Assembly (NCBI GenBank): GCA_977006965.1
Contig: OZ345380.1
Location: forward strand, 1,736,001-1,800,000
Direction: 5' to 3'
From: Phymatolithon calcareum
Lineage: Eukaryota > Rhodophyta > Florideophyceae > Hapalidiales
DNA length: 64,000 nt
Shown: positions 9,867-19,455 of the stretch, piece by piece
Numbering within the stretch: position 1 is the stretch's first letter
Layout: each line of letters starts with the position of its first letter
The notes under the pieces: generated by a model
What the model was told of the DNA's origin: nothing
Databases searched by the model: none
Seen by the model: the letters and a program-made list of their open reading frames with translations, nothing else
Program-made: the position numbers and the translations under genes

Positions 9867-11723
9867 ATGTCGGATCTGAACGAAACCGATCAAGTCCATA
9901 CTGGAAATGGAGATGGAAGCGCATGGAGCGTCTTTGCACCCATCAGGCATCCAGTGTTGAAGAGCGTGGATCCCGTCAAAGTCTCAGCGTTTTTGCGATC
10001 AAGGGAGCGCTATGAGAATGAGGTAGCTGAGAAAAAGAAGGAAATGCCTTCACTCTCAAAGGTAAGCTACAAGATTTCTGCCGATCAAGGGTTGCCAGAA
10101 AATATGCATTTTCCAGGCGAGCTTGAGAGCGTGGCGCCGGGGAAAGAATTGGCGCGATTGACGGCAACCGATATCGAAAAATGGGTCAAGACCTTGGTGG
10201 TCCGAGAAGACTCGTCGACACGATGGTGGCGCGGCTACAGGGGAAAGCGCCTCGTAGTGAAGCGTGTGACACATCTGCTTCTAGAGCAGGATATTGTTGA
10301 AATAGCACTCTGCAAGGAATCTGAATGGCCTAAGCCAGGAGAGATCGACAGAGCTATTAACAAGGCTGACCAGGATATTGTTGAATCTCCAGTCTGCAAA
10401 GAATTTGAATGGCTTTCTATCGAAATGATCCACAGATCCCAAAGCGCATACAAAAAGGACGCGGGATTTAATTACAAGGTGGATGATGATGAGCTTGTAA
10501 GAATCAAGGGGAAGCGTTGGATTCCAGAAAGCGAGCCAGAAATGCAGCTAAACATCTTGGTCGTTGGACATTGCGGACCAGCGGGGCATAGAGCAAAGGA
10601 ATCTAAATGCAGCATCATCAAAGAGAACTACAAATGGAAGACTATGGAAATGGACTGTAAGGAGTTTGTGAGGAGTTGCTTGCATTGTCTTACTGGAGAG
10701 ACCGGACACAGAATTCCGAAGCCATTGACAACCACTGTGCATGGCACTCGCCCCAATGAAGTCATACATTTTGATTTCCTATACATGGGCCCGGGTGTTG
10801 AGGAGCACAAATATATACTCGTGATCCGAGACGATTTGTCATCGTATCTGTGGCTTTGTCCGGCACAAGCTGCAACGGCTGAGGTCGCGGCAACGGAGCT
10901 GGCTCGTTGGATACACACATTCACCATCATGGAGATGTGGGTGAGCGATCAAGGGTTGCATTTCAAAAACGAAGTCATGAAAGAACTGGCCGAGGAGCAT
11001 CGTATTAAGCATAACTTCACGGTTGCGTATTCCCCTTGGGTGAACGGTACGGTGGAGAGCTGTATGAAAACTGTTCAGGCAGTTTATCGCTGTTTACAAT
11101 CGGAGCTGAAACTGGGGCCCCAAGATTGGCCTACAGTAATCGGCATGATAATGACAGCTCTTAATGAAGCTCCACTCAAGCGACTGGGAAGTCGTGAGGA
11201 TGGTACTTTTCGAACCCCTTTGGAGGTTATGACCGGAATCAAGCCGGCAAGGGCAATGTTGCATTCAACAGCAATTGGAAAATCCAATGGCAAAGTGAGG
11301 AACCTAGAGAAAATCCGGGCAATGCAGATATTGGACATTGATGGTTTGCAAAAGCGTTCTGATGGATTGCACAAGGACGTGGCTGAACGAGTTACTGAAA
11401 ATCGCGCGAAGAACATCAAGTCGCACAACTGGAAAACGAACTTGGCGGAACCGAAATTTGAAAAGGGAGATTTTGTCTTGGTAAGACGTGCCCAAGACAA
11501 AGGCCACAAGCAATCGTATCGATGGGTCGGACCGCGCCGGATTACCAAAGTCGTCAGTGAGCTGATCTATGACGTAGAGCACATGTTAACTCAAAAGTTG
11601 AGAAAGTACATGCGGCACGCTTACAGCTGTATTGAGCAGGAATGGACGGGGCAAAAGTATCCAAGGAACTGTTATCGCATACGGAGTGCAGCGAGGCAAA
11701 AAACGAAATCAAGGAAGAGGTAA
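9867..11723 (+). CDS. Gag-like N-terminus fused to integrase (LTR element polyprotein with PR-RT-RH missing)
   Basis: 618 residues. The first ~120 residues (HPVLKSVDPVKVSAFLRSRE ...) look gag-like. From about residue 225 an HHCC zinc motif (GHCGPAGH ... C, CLHC) leads into a retroviral-type integrase core with D303 (HFDFLYM), D361 (WVSDQG) and E397 (NGTVES), the exact D,D-35-E spacing. The C-terminal part (FVLVRRAQDKGHKQSYRWVG) is the usual SH3-like GPY/F-type DNA-binding segment. A 45-bp segment is duplicated in frame with 84-bp period (10287 and 10371; QDIVE ... CKEFEW). Normal order would place protease, RT and RNase H between gag and integrase; a deletion has fused them in frame. The frame ends at 11723, while the chromodomain lies in another frame. 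Confidence 0.85.
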   Translation: MSDLNETDQVHTGNGDGSAWSVFAPIRHPVLKSVDPVKVSAFLRSRERYENEVAEKKKEMPSLSKVSYKISADQGLPENMHFPGELESVAPGKELARLTATDIEKWVKTLVVREDSSTRWWRGYRGKRLVVKRVTHLLLEQDIVEIALCKESEWPKPGEIDRAINKADQDIVESPVCKEFEWLSIEMIHRSQSAYKKDAGFNYKVDDDELVRIKGKRWIPESEPEMQLNILVVGHCGPAGHRAKESKCSIIKENYKWKTMEMDCKEFVRSCLHCLTGETGHRIPKPLTTTVHGTRPNEVIHFDFLYMGPGVEEHKYILVIRDDLSSYLWLCPAQAATAEVAATELARWIHTFTIMEMWVSDQGLHFKNEVMKELAEEHRIKHNFTVAYSPWVNGTVESCMKTVQAVYRCLQSELKLGPQDWPTVIGMIMTALNEAPLKRLGSREDGTFRTPLEVMTGIKPARAMLHSTAIGKSNGKVRNLEKIRAMQILDIDGLQKRSDGLHKDVAERVTENRAKNIKSHNWKTNLAEPKFEKGDFVLVRRAQDKGHKQSYRWVGPRRITKVVSELIYDVEHMLTQKLRKYMRHAYSCIEQEWTGQKYPRNCYRIRSAARQKTKSRKR

Positions 11724-11758
11724 TCGACGTATCAGGGAACGAAAGTGATGAGATATTT
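11642..11758 (+). pseudogene. Chromodomain region of the LTR element, 5' part (continues at 13138-13302)
   Basis: From ATG 11642 a 39-codon frame (VSKELLSHTECSEAKNEIKE ...) runs to the LINE insertion. Removing the LINE and one target-site copy joins it exactly in frame with 13138-13302, which reads FVQVKWLVLPDRRDWTWHP and then DIHEDIPHKVEELLK, the YLVKWxG ... TWxP ... L pattern of a chromodomain. In chromoviruses this domain directs integration by reading histone marks. It is offset from the integrase frame, so a frameshift lies near 11640. Confidence 0.7.
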
Positions 11759-13124
11759 CTTTCTTTCTTTATTGCGGAAAGATTGCTCACACTTATGGTA
11801 AGCGTCTAGAGCTGTTTTGCAACAGCATCTCATTGTTCAGAAATTTGAGTACGGCTAGGGGTCTCTCACGGCATACCTCTTCTACAGTCTTTTTTCCCAC
11901 TCGGCCAATATATTTTCGTCGTGAGGCGGAACGTCCACCACATCGTAGGATTAGGTGTTCGGTAGTTTCCTTGGAACCAGAATTACAGGCCTTGCACACT
12001 GGATCGTACGGAATTACTTCCATATTGCATCCGTGGTGAAAAGTGGCAACCACTGGGGTGCAGTCTCCAATCAGCTGGTGCAGCATCACCTCTGCTCGTC
12101 TATGCGATATGGGAAGGTCTTCTGTAAGGGTTGGAACGACGACTGGATCGAATTTGGAAGGCGGCCTGATGATGGATCTTGCTGCTTCAAGTGTCAGAGG
12201 AACTTTCTGGTGGTCCAGAAGGTTAGATTCGTAGATACCCTTTCGAGCTAATTCGTCGGCAGCATCATTTCTTGGAATTCCACAGTGACTAGGAATCCAA
12301 ATGCCTTCGACAAAGATACCCTTGGACATCAGCTGCTCCATAAGGCCCCAAAGTTTCCGTACCATCTCCCCATATCCCCTTGGTTCACCGTCAATAGCAT
12401 CGATAGCGCTCCTACTGTCAGTGAACCACCGTATAGTGCTTCCAGGTGCGAATGGGATCTTCAACACTTCTTGGAACGCATGGGCAGCGGCAAAGACCTC
12501 GGCGTCATATGAAGATCCAACAGCTCCTGCCGTCAGCGCCAATTCCTTCACCATTTCGTTTCCGTTCATCAGCAAAATCCCTGCGCCGCCGACATTAGCA
12601 GGTATGGTTCTATACATGTCTAGCATATCGCCATCCTCATCACAAAGAACCGCATGCTGTTTGGAAACGGTTGGAGTGGAGGCATACGCATGTTTGTCAC
12701 CGTCGTCGTAGAAAAGGAGAATATCCGGTGGTTTCCCGTGTCGAGTCGAAAACTTCGCCACCGCCGGGCTGTCTTGGTGGAGCAATACGTCGAATTTCTT
12801 CAGCGTCGCGGTGTACCAGCCTTCATCCCAGTTCACCGAGACTCGTTCGTCATTTTGAAACTCGCGGATGAACTCGGTGGGTATTTCTCCAACGCTGCCA
12901 TCTGTCCATAGTTCAATGGCCGCCGGTTGCATGACTTCCCGCTCGAGTATCAGAGCCTCTGCGGCTAGTTTCTTTTCCTTTTCCCCATCCTTTGCTGACA
13001 CAGGGGTAAGAAAACTGCAATATTTTTTCTTCGAACGGTCCTTCCCAATTGGTGAATGGAATTTATTTCGCGGGACCGCAAGAATTCCCTTTTCAGCGAG
13101 CTGTTGGGTACTAGTCTCGCGCCA
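11759..13124 (-). mobile_element. 5'-truncated LINE insert with 13-bp target-site duplications
   Basis: A minus-strand LINE 3' end lies between two perfect 13-bp direct repeats, TGATGAGATATTT, at 11746-11758 and 13125-13137. Its 3' end is at the low-coordinate side, where the minus strand reads AATAAAGAAAGAAAGAAATA, a polyadenylation signal followed by an A-rich tail. Only RNase H and the terminal zinc-finger region remain, typical of incomplete reverse transcription. Confidence 0.9.
11793..13001 (-). pseudogene. LINE ORF2 C-terminus: RNase H plus CCHC-like finger
   Basis: The frame is open with no true start (it begins at a GTG inside the truncated element). RNase H residues are visible in order: Asp in LWTDGSV, Glu in YDAEVFAAA, Asp in WFTDSRSAIDA and Asp in IPSHCGIPRNDAADELA. 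The terminal segment C-KACN ... TTEHLILRC (Cys-x2-Cys-x~9-His-x4-Cys) is the zinc-knuckle common at LINE ORF2 ends, followed by SASRRKYIGRVGKKTVEEV. The same terminal segment recurs at 54666-54938. Without RT and endonuclease this is a dead copy. Confidence 0.85.
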
Positions 13125-13137
13125 TGATGAGATATTT

Positions 13138-13302
13138 GTTCAGGTTAAATGGTTGGTGTTGCCAGATCGTAGAGATTGGACGTGGCACCCAAGCAAAGAT
13201 ATTCATGAAGATATCCCGCATAAGGTTGAAGAATTATTGAAGACAACTAAGAAGAAGGGCGCTGTAAAGCAAGCTCGCAAACAGATTGGTCTGTCCCGGT
13301 AA
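13138..13302 (+). pseudogene. Chromodomain region of the LTR element, 3' part
   Basis: 54 codons plus stop, in frame with 11642-11758 once the LINE is removed. It contains the conserved VKW...WTW...P core and a lysine-rich tail (KTTKKKGAVKQARKQIG). Confidence 0.7.
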
Positions 13303-13332
13303 ATGCCTCTGCTAAACAGAGCCATGGGGCAC

Positions 13333-13650
13333 TGTAGATGTGGGTGCATACCAAGCGTTCGCAAGGGCGACACATAACGGGAGAGAGCCGTAATTACTTA
13401 GCAAATATCATGGCTAGCTATGGTAAGCCCAGAAACCCGTAATTGCATGGCATTTACTGACGCAATCAGGACACAAGACTGGATTGCGTGGATAAGATAA
13501 TTGATAGAATTAGGGTATTGCAAAAGGCTATAAAAGCCAGCCCTTCCAGCCTCTCATTGAGGAGGAGAGGCATCGGGCTTTTGAGAAGCATGAGTTGTGG
13601 TTAAGGACTGTCTCCCCTCAGTTCTTTTGCAGGGCTTAGTGGGCGTCTAA
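13333..13650 (+). repeat. 3' LTR (318 bp)
   Basis: Direct copy of 9465-9794 with TATA box GGCTATAAAAG. It ends GTCTAA, then AGTGT, which partly repeats the CGTGT before the 5' LTR. Confidence 0.9.
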
Positions 13651-13845
13651 AGTGTACGTAAACTCATATTTAGTTGCGTTGACACATATATACGCTCCAA
13701 GTAATTAAGGTTACTATAGAGTTATCTCTCCCTTTGTTCGTTTCATCGTCTTATCTGCACGATTCGTGGAGAGATCTCTTAAACGTTCATATGCTTACCC
13801 ATAATAAAACCTTTTTCCCACCCCTTTGCATTTGGGAGAGAGCAC
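13651..13845 (+). repeat. Element A, copy 2, 3' untranslated tail
   Basis: Continuation of 8580-9464 beyond the LTR element. It is collinear with copy 1 from about 3600 to 3815, including GAGAGATCTCTT and a CATAATAAAACC polyadenylation-like signal. Confidence 0.75.
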
Positions 13846-15595
13846 GCCTCAAGCAACCAGTAGCTAATCACTGGACATTCTTTCATTCTGCGTTTTCCCC
13901 TAGTGGGGCTAGCAGCGATTCGAGGGCCTAAGTTTCTTCCACTCTATCCTCTCGTTAACGAGTTTGGTGGCGATCACTGGACATACACACCTACGGTAAC
14001 ATATTCTTAGCTGCGATCTGGTGGGCAATGAAATCAAAGCGGGGAAGACTTTTGTTCGCTTTTGGACAATAAAGATACATCGGCGATGGGAGATGGTGAA
14101 TGCGAGAGAGTCCAGTCGTCTTACTGTTCATGGTGGAACTTATTGTGGAAGCTTGGTTTTCCGCACATTTTCGACCTCCTTGGAGGTGCAGTGACAAGCG
14201 TTCTGGTCACATGGAAGAGAGTATGTGAATGTAGGAGCTTGAGCAAGAAGAGAAGAGAAAAAATACGTACCAAATCCGAGGCCTAAATCTGTATTCCACT
14301 TCCAATTCCAAGTGTAGCATAACGCGACTTAACGATCTCCGACATTGGCGCTGGTTTTTGCGACTTTTTTTTCTTTCAAGTTTATTTAAAAGCCCCACAG
14401 ACTTCCGAAGATATGGGCAAGGCTTCCTCTGATGCTACGTACCTTTGTGCAGCTCACGAAACGTCCACCAGAATGGCGGACGGGAAAACTCAGGACTCAA
14501 AGTAGTCCTATCTCAGTCCTCTACGGGATTGTTGGTGCTTGGACTCGACCACTTTTTGCCTTGCATTCTGCGGATTAATACAGGCCTTCTTCGTTCTCCA
14601 TGCGTTCTATGAGTGTCTTGCTAAATAGCAAGAGCTCATCTAGCGCCTTTTCTGTTTCCAGTCGTTTTTCTCCTTCGAGTTCGTACCCTGCTAGCGTGCG
14701 TTCAAGGGTCTCCATATGCTCTCTGGCTCTGGTGCCGAATTCTTCAGTCATACTTGTTGTTGACACCTGTGGGAATCTGCCACAGGCATACTGCAGCGCG
14801 AGTTGTCTGTGCTTCACCTTGGGGAACTGGCTTTTGCGACTGTTGAAGAAGCTAACATCCGACAGACGTATTTATCGCGAACAGGTGCATCTCTTTTCCG
14901 ACCTTTCTGAACAATCGGGGGAAGAATGGAACCCGACCAAAACCCCGACCCCAGTTCCACCGTCCTTGATTTCTCTATTATTGTGTCAGACCAGAATTTA
15001 GTGGTTCACGGTAGTAGCATAAATTTTGACATCCTCACCAAATACGGGGGATGCATTTCAAGAGCAAATCTTCATCGCCAGTTTCCTCCCCTGTGCACAG
15101 GAGGCATCGGCACAGATAGAAGCAGATATTTATCTCTTGATCCTGAGCCGGAGCGCACACTAATCACTTCCAATACGAAACAGTTTACCATAATCCCTGC
15201 AAAACTTGTCTCACTGTCCTCATGCTTTTGAAGTCCGTGCCGCACTCTGGGAAAGTGAGAATGTATCAGATGGTGGGGGAATATGGCTCCGGGGGCTGAA
15301 GACGAACGAAGAAATGTACAATCCGGACAGTCCAATGAGCCAGGGATCGCTAAAAGGAAGCAGAATTAGGAATTATTCGAGGTTGAGGAACAGATCGCAA
15401 ATGCCTCCTCCAACCAACCAAAAAATGTCGGCCTCCAGGAGTGGTCCGCTGCAAGGCACTAAGCAAGCCAATCAGTCTAACGACTGGCTAGAGTACACTG
15501 GGAACTCAACTCACCCAATATACTCCTTGGTCAACGTGCAGACTGACGGAAGAAGAGTTAAGCGATACAGCTGTATCGCTTAAGCTTCCTTCCGA
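13846..15595. other. Intergenic, no supported gene
   Basis: Short frames only. The longest, plus 15206-15583, has no recognisable domain and ends in the palindrome at 15558. A minus frame at 14575-14817 could form a helix but starts at GTG and has no other support. Confidence 0.4.
15558..15583. repeat. Perfect 26-bp palindrome without loop
   Basis: TTAAGCGATACAG is followed immediately by its exact reverse complement. Confidence 0.95.
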
Positions 15596-16130
15596 GATGT
15601 GGAGCAAGACAAATTCCGTAGGTAACGGAAATACCAACGTCATTCGCCATTTCAGAACATTATATCCTATCGTTGGCATAACGGATAAGTACAGCAAGAA
15701 TGCAGCAAAGTCGTTATTCAAGTTTGTCAAGCAAATTCCGCACAGGCTTCAGCGATTGCCAACCTAGAAGCGCAAGAAAAAAGGAGCACACTAGCGGTGG
15801 TTCGTTGACTTGCGTGCCACTTGGGTTGCCCGACATGATAGACCATTGTCAATCGTCGAAGACTCTGGGCTCAAGGAAATCTTGAACGAAATAGCTCCGA
15901 AATATCATTATATCGCAAAACTTTGTGAAAAGGAGACTTATGGAAGCCGAAATTTGTCTGGCACCACTGATGCTTGGAGCGATTCTTCTGGGCACTCGTA
16001 CTGCTCTTTCAAAGTTTCACTCATTGACGAAAATTGGATATTTGAGGGCAGCCATAACGGCGCGGTACTTTCGAAATCTCTGGTCAATACTGCTCTACGT
16101 AATGAAATTCTCAAAAAACCTTTTCCGTAA
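15596..16130 (+). pseudogene. hAT transposase remnant (BED finger half and N-terminal catalytic region)
   Basis: A frame from ATG 15596 contains GNTNVIRHFRTLYP, the second half of a BED finger, and stops near 15766. In another frame, about 15800-16130, RHDRPLSIVEDSGLKEIL and LSGTTDAWSDSSGHSYCSF match the conserved hAT segment leading to the first catalytic Asp (TTDxW). The frame then ends at KPFP and the rest of the transposase is gone. At least one frameshift and a 3' truncation make it non-functional. Confidence 0.75.
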
Positions 16131-16235
16131 GTGTGGATAATGCTGCCAATGCCAAACAACAAGTGAAGCTTTCTGAACGACAGAGTCAATTTTGTCCGCC
16201 ATGGTGCCTGACGTGTCCACCGGCCTAGCACGGAA

Positions 16236-16276
16236 TCATCACAACACAGAGAAAATCATGTTCTCTGTTGTGATGA
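16236..16276. repeat. Hairpin, arms about 16-18 bp
   Basis: TCATCACAACACAGAGAA pairs with TTCTCTGTTGTGATGA with a 2-nt bulge around a short AATCATG loop. Confidence 0.8.
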
Positions 16277-16385
16277 GAATCATGATAATCGCTGCCAATA
16301 AGCAATTTTGAACTCGGGGTCAATTTTCGGTAGCAAGGGGCACTCAGCGCGCTGATGCCTAAACTTTTATTGCACAGGAAGATTG

Positions 16386-16428
16386 TTACAGTCCTATCTG
16401 TTGTATGATACAGCAGTACGTACTGTAA
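16386..16428. repeat. Nested hairpin with inner CAGTACGTACTG palindrome
   Basis: Outer TTACAGT/ACTGTAA arms enclose CTGTTGTAT/ATACAGCAG (one mismatch); the perfect 12-mer CAGTACGTACTG overlaps the 3' side. Confidence 0.6.
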
Positions 16429-16533
16429 TCATATCTCATCTGTGGATGCCAATCTTGAGCACTGCCGATTATGGTCCTCTGAGCCTCAAGAGGTCCTCGC
16501 AGGTCCACTCCTCTCATGAAAGGAGGTTGAGGT

Positions 16534-16585
16534 TTGTCCATCTCTAATCAATACTCTTTTAAGAGTCCTGATTAGAGATGGACAA
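16534..16585. repeat. 52-bp hairpin, 17-bp perfect outer arms
   Basis: TTGTCCATCTCTAATCA (16534-16550) is exactly complementary to 16569-16585, and ACTCTT/AAGAGT closes the inside. An imperfect foldback (CCTCAA ... TTGAGG) precedes it at about 16488-16533. Confidence 0.9.
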
Positions 16586-16704
16586 TAAAGTTGTAGGGTT
16601 GATGATGAAAGAAAAAATTCGAAAAGTTTTGGGCTCGTGGCCCTCAATTTCTACTTCGGCGACATAAAAGCAAGACAGCGCAACTGATCTGATTCTCTGT
16701 TTGA

Positions 16705-16815
16705 CGTTCTTCTTTTCTCACCGTCGAGATTGCATTTGCCATTCTGTCAGGGACGGACAGTCGATTGGACGTACAGTTGGCTGTTAGCAATGGCGACTGA
16801 CTGTGAGAAAAGAAA
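16705..16815. repeat. Imperfect foldback of about 105 bp
   Basis: TTCTTTTCTCAC near 16710 pairs with GTGAGAAAAGAA near 16804, and TTGCCATT pairs with AATGGCGA inside, with internal mismatches. It is the size of a small-RNA hairpin precursor, but nothing shows transcription. Confidence 0.4.
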
Positions 16816-17446
16816 GCATACTGGTGCTGATTATGATCGGATACCTTGAATGAATGTAGATAGACAGTCAAAGAAAGAGTAAAGGATGCTTAAGTGATGA
16901 CGGAAGTCTCTCTCGAGGAAATTAACCCGATCAACTTTACCAACCAGAAATCAGGCTGTAATGATATCGAATGATAAAGTTCCAATGCGACCATCTCAAG
17001 TATAGTGAAAGTCGAAATTTCTTTAACACACCCGTCGCCTAAGCGTGGGCTCGTGATTTGCACGTCCGAAAAAGTCATCTATGCTAAATCGAATTCCGAA
17101 TTAAATGATTTTTATATCATTCGAAAGGGAACATTTTTTAGACATATATGCAGAAAAGCAGGGCCTCCGCTGTTTTCCTTTTCGCTCCACAAGTCTCCAA
17201 AAAAAGTCGTACATCACTTTTTCATGGTGCTACGGTAAAATAGCAAATAACTTGAAGCAGTCGTTTTGCAAGGAATATTGCTCGAAAATCATGTATCATA
17301 CGTAACGAGTACGAGATTAGAAATGAAATGTGGAAACTAAAGGGATATTGGAGTGTTCCCTCTTCGATAGTGGAAGGTGCCCACCACATTGTGCACAATT
17401 CAACATTACAAACGCCATGTGCTGACAGCAAAATATGTCTATGCAC

Positions 17447-19134
17447 TATACAATGGTTAGTTATTCTGACGTTAGAAAATCGAACGATTTCTAACGTTAG
17501 AAAACCTCATTAGATATAATGACGTTAGTTATCCATCAGTTACAATCGCCACGTGGCAAGAACTCCTCACACGTGTCACTCATTGCATATCAGAATGTGA
17601 CGAACATCCTAATTTTTTATGTTTATTTTGCGATGAGTTTGAGTTCAATGTTATGCTCAACGGTCGGTGGTTTTTCCGAAGGCATATCTGTTCGAAAAAT
17701 TTTCGAATCATGCCGATGTTCTTGACTGTTCTGGATATGGAAAGCCAGTCCTTCACAGCTTCTGCAAAAATAAACTCTTTTCCGGTATCTTCACTAAAAT
17801 TGTGAAGACTGTGTGCGATACAGTCATACGCCCACTTCAACATTCCTTTTTCTGTAGCACCTCGTCTGACGTCACGCATGCTGTTGCATAAATCTGAAAT
17901 AAAAGCAAAGCAGCACTTAAATCCGACTATTTCATCCAATCGAGACAATATGTCCAGAAGTTTGAGAATGACATTACCCGTGGTTTCCCTTTTCAAGTCT
18001 GAGAGCAGGTACTCAATGAAATAAGGAACCGGAGTATGCACGATGACATTACACATTGACTTGGATAGAACGTTGGTAGCACGACCAATACCGAGGATAT
18101 CTCCCCCTGAAGTTTTGATATCCAGTAGCGTTTTCGTCAGGCTTCCATCGTAAATAGTTGTTAAAAGCTCTACGCCCAGCAACCGAGGAGATGGCAGCTT
18201 CCCACCAGGCCGGCAAACCGAGAAAAACTTTTGCCATCCAGGGTGCTCAAAAAAATCAAAGGGAGTTGCCGTTTCATGCATGGCTTGAGCAATATAAAGT
18301 TCTAGATCTTGCCTTACACTCGGTTGATGACATCTTGGAGAAAACATGAAAGGGGGCCTGCTTGTTTGCTCGTTTGACTTCTTTCAGGATGGTCTGATGC
18401 GGAATCGGAGATAGATCCCGTCGAGAGCCCTGTTGGCGGAGGTGGCATACATCCAATTGACCGTGGAACGCATTTGCAGTTGGAAATCTGAGTTTTCATG
18501 TTGTTTGGAGTAGATGAAACTGTTACGGAACAGTGTATGCACCTGACACGCAGCATTTCGAAGCTTGGGCTAGGATGAGATGCAGTAAGGCTGTTTGATC
18601 CTTGGGTTGCTTTAGTGAAATGGGACCAAATTGGATATTTACTGCGCCCCATATTCTGCTGTTGGGCTGGTGCACTGATGACTCCATGATTTACGTTCCT
18701 TACTTTCTATTCTTTTAAGCTATATTGGTGTCGCAATGATTACACTTTGGTGTATCCTTGCAAGTATTTTGACAGCGTATAATACAGTTTTTGAGTGCGA
18801 AGCTTACCGCACGCACAGAACAGCAAGCTTGTGTCTGCAATGTTGAGGTTGGCACTTAAGGTTCTTAAGAAAACATAGTTCCTAAGACCTGACAGACATA
18901 ACGATTGACCTTGACGAAATATGGTGTAGATTACGCTACTGGTTGCAAATACGTGGAGGTAGAATACAGTGCTTTCTCATGAAATGCTGTCCTTTACATT
19001 TGGAAGAGAGAGAATGTGGTACGTAGACTGTAAGGCTGAAACTAATATAAATGATGCCTTATCTAACGTTTCTAACTTTTCTAACGTTACCAAACGTTAG
19101 AAAAATAAAAAAAGACGTTTCTAACCATTGTATA
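17447..19134 (-). mobile_element. hAT DNA transposon with perfect 14-bp TIRs and 8-bp target-site duplication
   Basis: TATACAATGGTTAG (17447-17460) is exactly repeated inverted at 19121-19134. The 8-bp sequence CTATGCAC flanks it on both sides (17439-17446 and 19135-19142), the hAT hallmark. Both subterminal regions carry several copies of CTAACGTTAG-type palindromes (17470-17500 and 19060-19100), probably transposase binding sites. It carries a broken transposase on the minus strand and has inserted into the TTAA-flanked element. Confidence 0.93.
17580..18652 (-). pseudogene. hAT transposase (BED finger, DUF659-type), frameshifted and C-terminally truncated
   Basis: The upstream minus frame (18652 to about 18314) has a BED-like finger, PIWSHFTKAT ... 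RVRCIHCSVTVSST, and a Pro/Ser linker. The downstream frame (18347-17580) has FDFFEHPGWQKFFSVCRPGG and KLPSPRLLGVELL, then a segment FAFISDLCNSMRDVRRGA ... AYDCIAHSLHNFSED matching the DUF659 hAT pattern around the second catalytic Asp and the CxxH motif. A frameshift near 18330 separates the two. The C-terminal dimerisation domain is missing, so the element probably depends on other copies. Confidence 0.8.
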
Positions 19135-19455
19135 CTATGCACTGCGCTTTGAGAAAGGCACACAGCATTCGATACTACACAGTTCCGTAAATATGAATCA
19201 TAATGGCATTTTGTGGGTTTTTGGTACCCTCAAGTTATTTGTCTCTCGTGCGAAAGGCAGGCTTTCATCGCTCTCCTCAGCTCCAAGGATTGTCTTAGGC
19301 GGAAAAATAACGCCCTATTGTTGCCAAGCTCGACCTCCGCTTTCCAAAGAACGAAAAACAAATTGTGATCGGTCAATGTTTTACAAAATTCGTGCCTTTC
19401 GGAATCCTTTGAAAGGTACTTTTTCGGGCCCACTCTTAGGCGACGGGTGTGTTAA

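Larger units (their letters stand above)
9465..13650 (+). mobile_element. Chromodomain Ty3/gypsy-like LTR retrotransposon, internally deleted, inserted in element A
   Basis: Two direct LTRs (9465-9794 and 13333-13650) flank one long frame with an integrase and, downstream, a chromodomain interrupted by a LINE. The flanks show GTGT at 9461-9464 and 13652-13655 (5 bp if a C/A mismatch is allowed), consistent with a target-site duplication. Protease, reverse transcriptase and RNase H are absent, so the copy is non-autonomous. The LTRs differ at about three bases plus one 12-nt indel, so insertion was recent. No convincing primer-binding site is visible after the 5' LTR. Confidence 0.85.
17027..19451. 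mobile_element. TTAA-flanked inverted-repeat element (piggyBac-like non-autonomous), containing a hAT element
   Basis: The left end CACACCCGTCGCCTAAG (17027 on) matches the reverse complement of the right end (to 19451) perfectly over 17 bp and at about 25 of 27 bp in all. Both are bounded by TTAA (17023-17026 and 19452-19455), the target duplicated by piggyBac transposases. Without the inner hAT element the sequence is about 730 bp with no recognisable transposase. The TTAA match could be chance in AT-rich DNA, so the piggyBac assignment is tentative; the inverted-repeat element itself is clear. Confidence 0.75.

Noticed and set aside
14575-14817. 80-codon minus-strand helical frame
   Set aside because: Non-ATG start and no support from neighbours or repeats.
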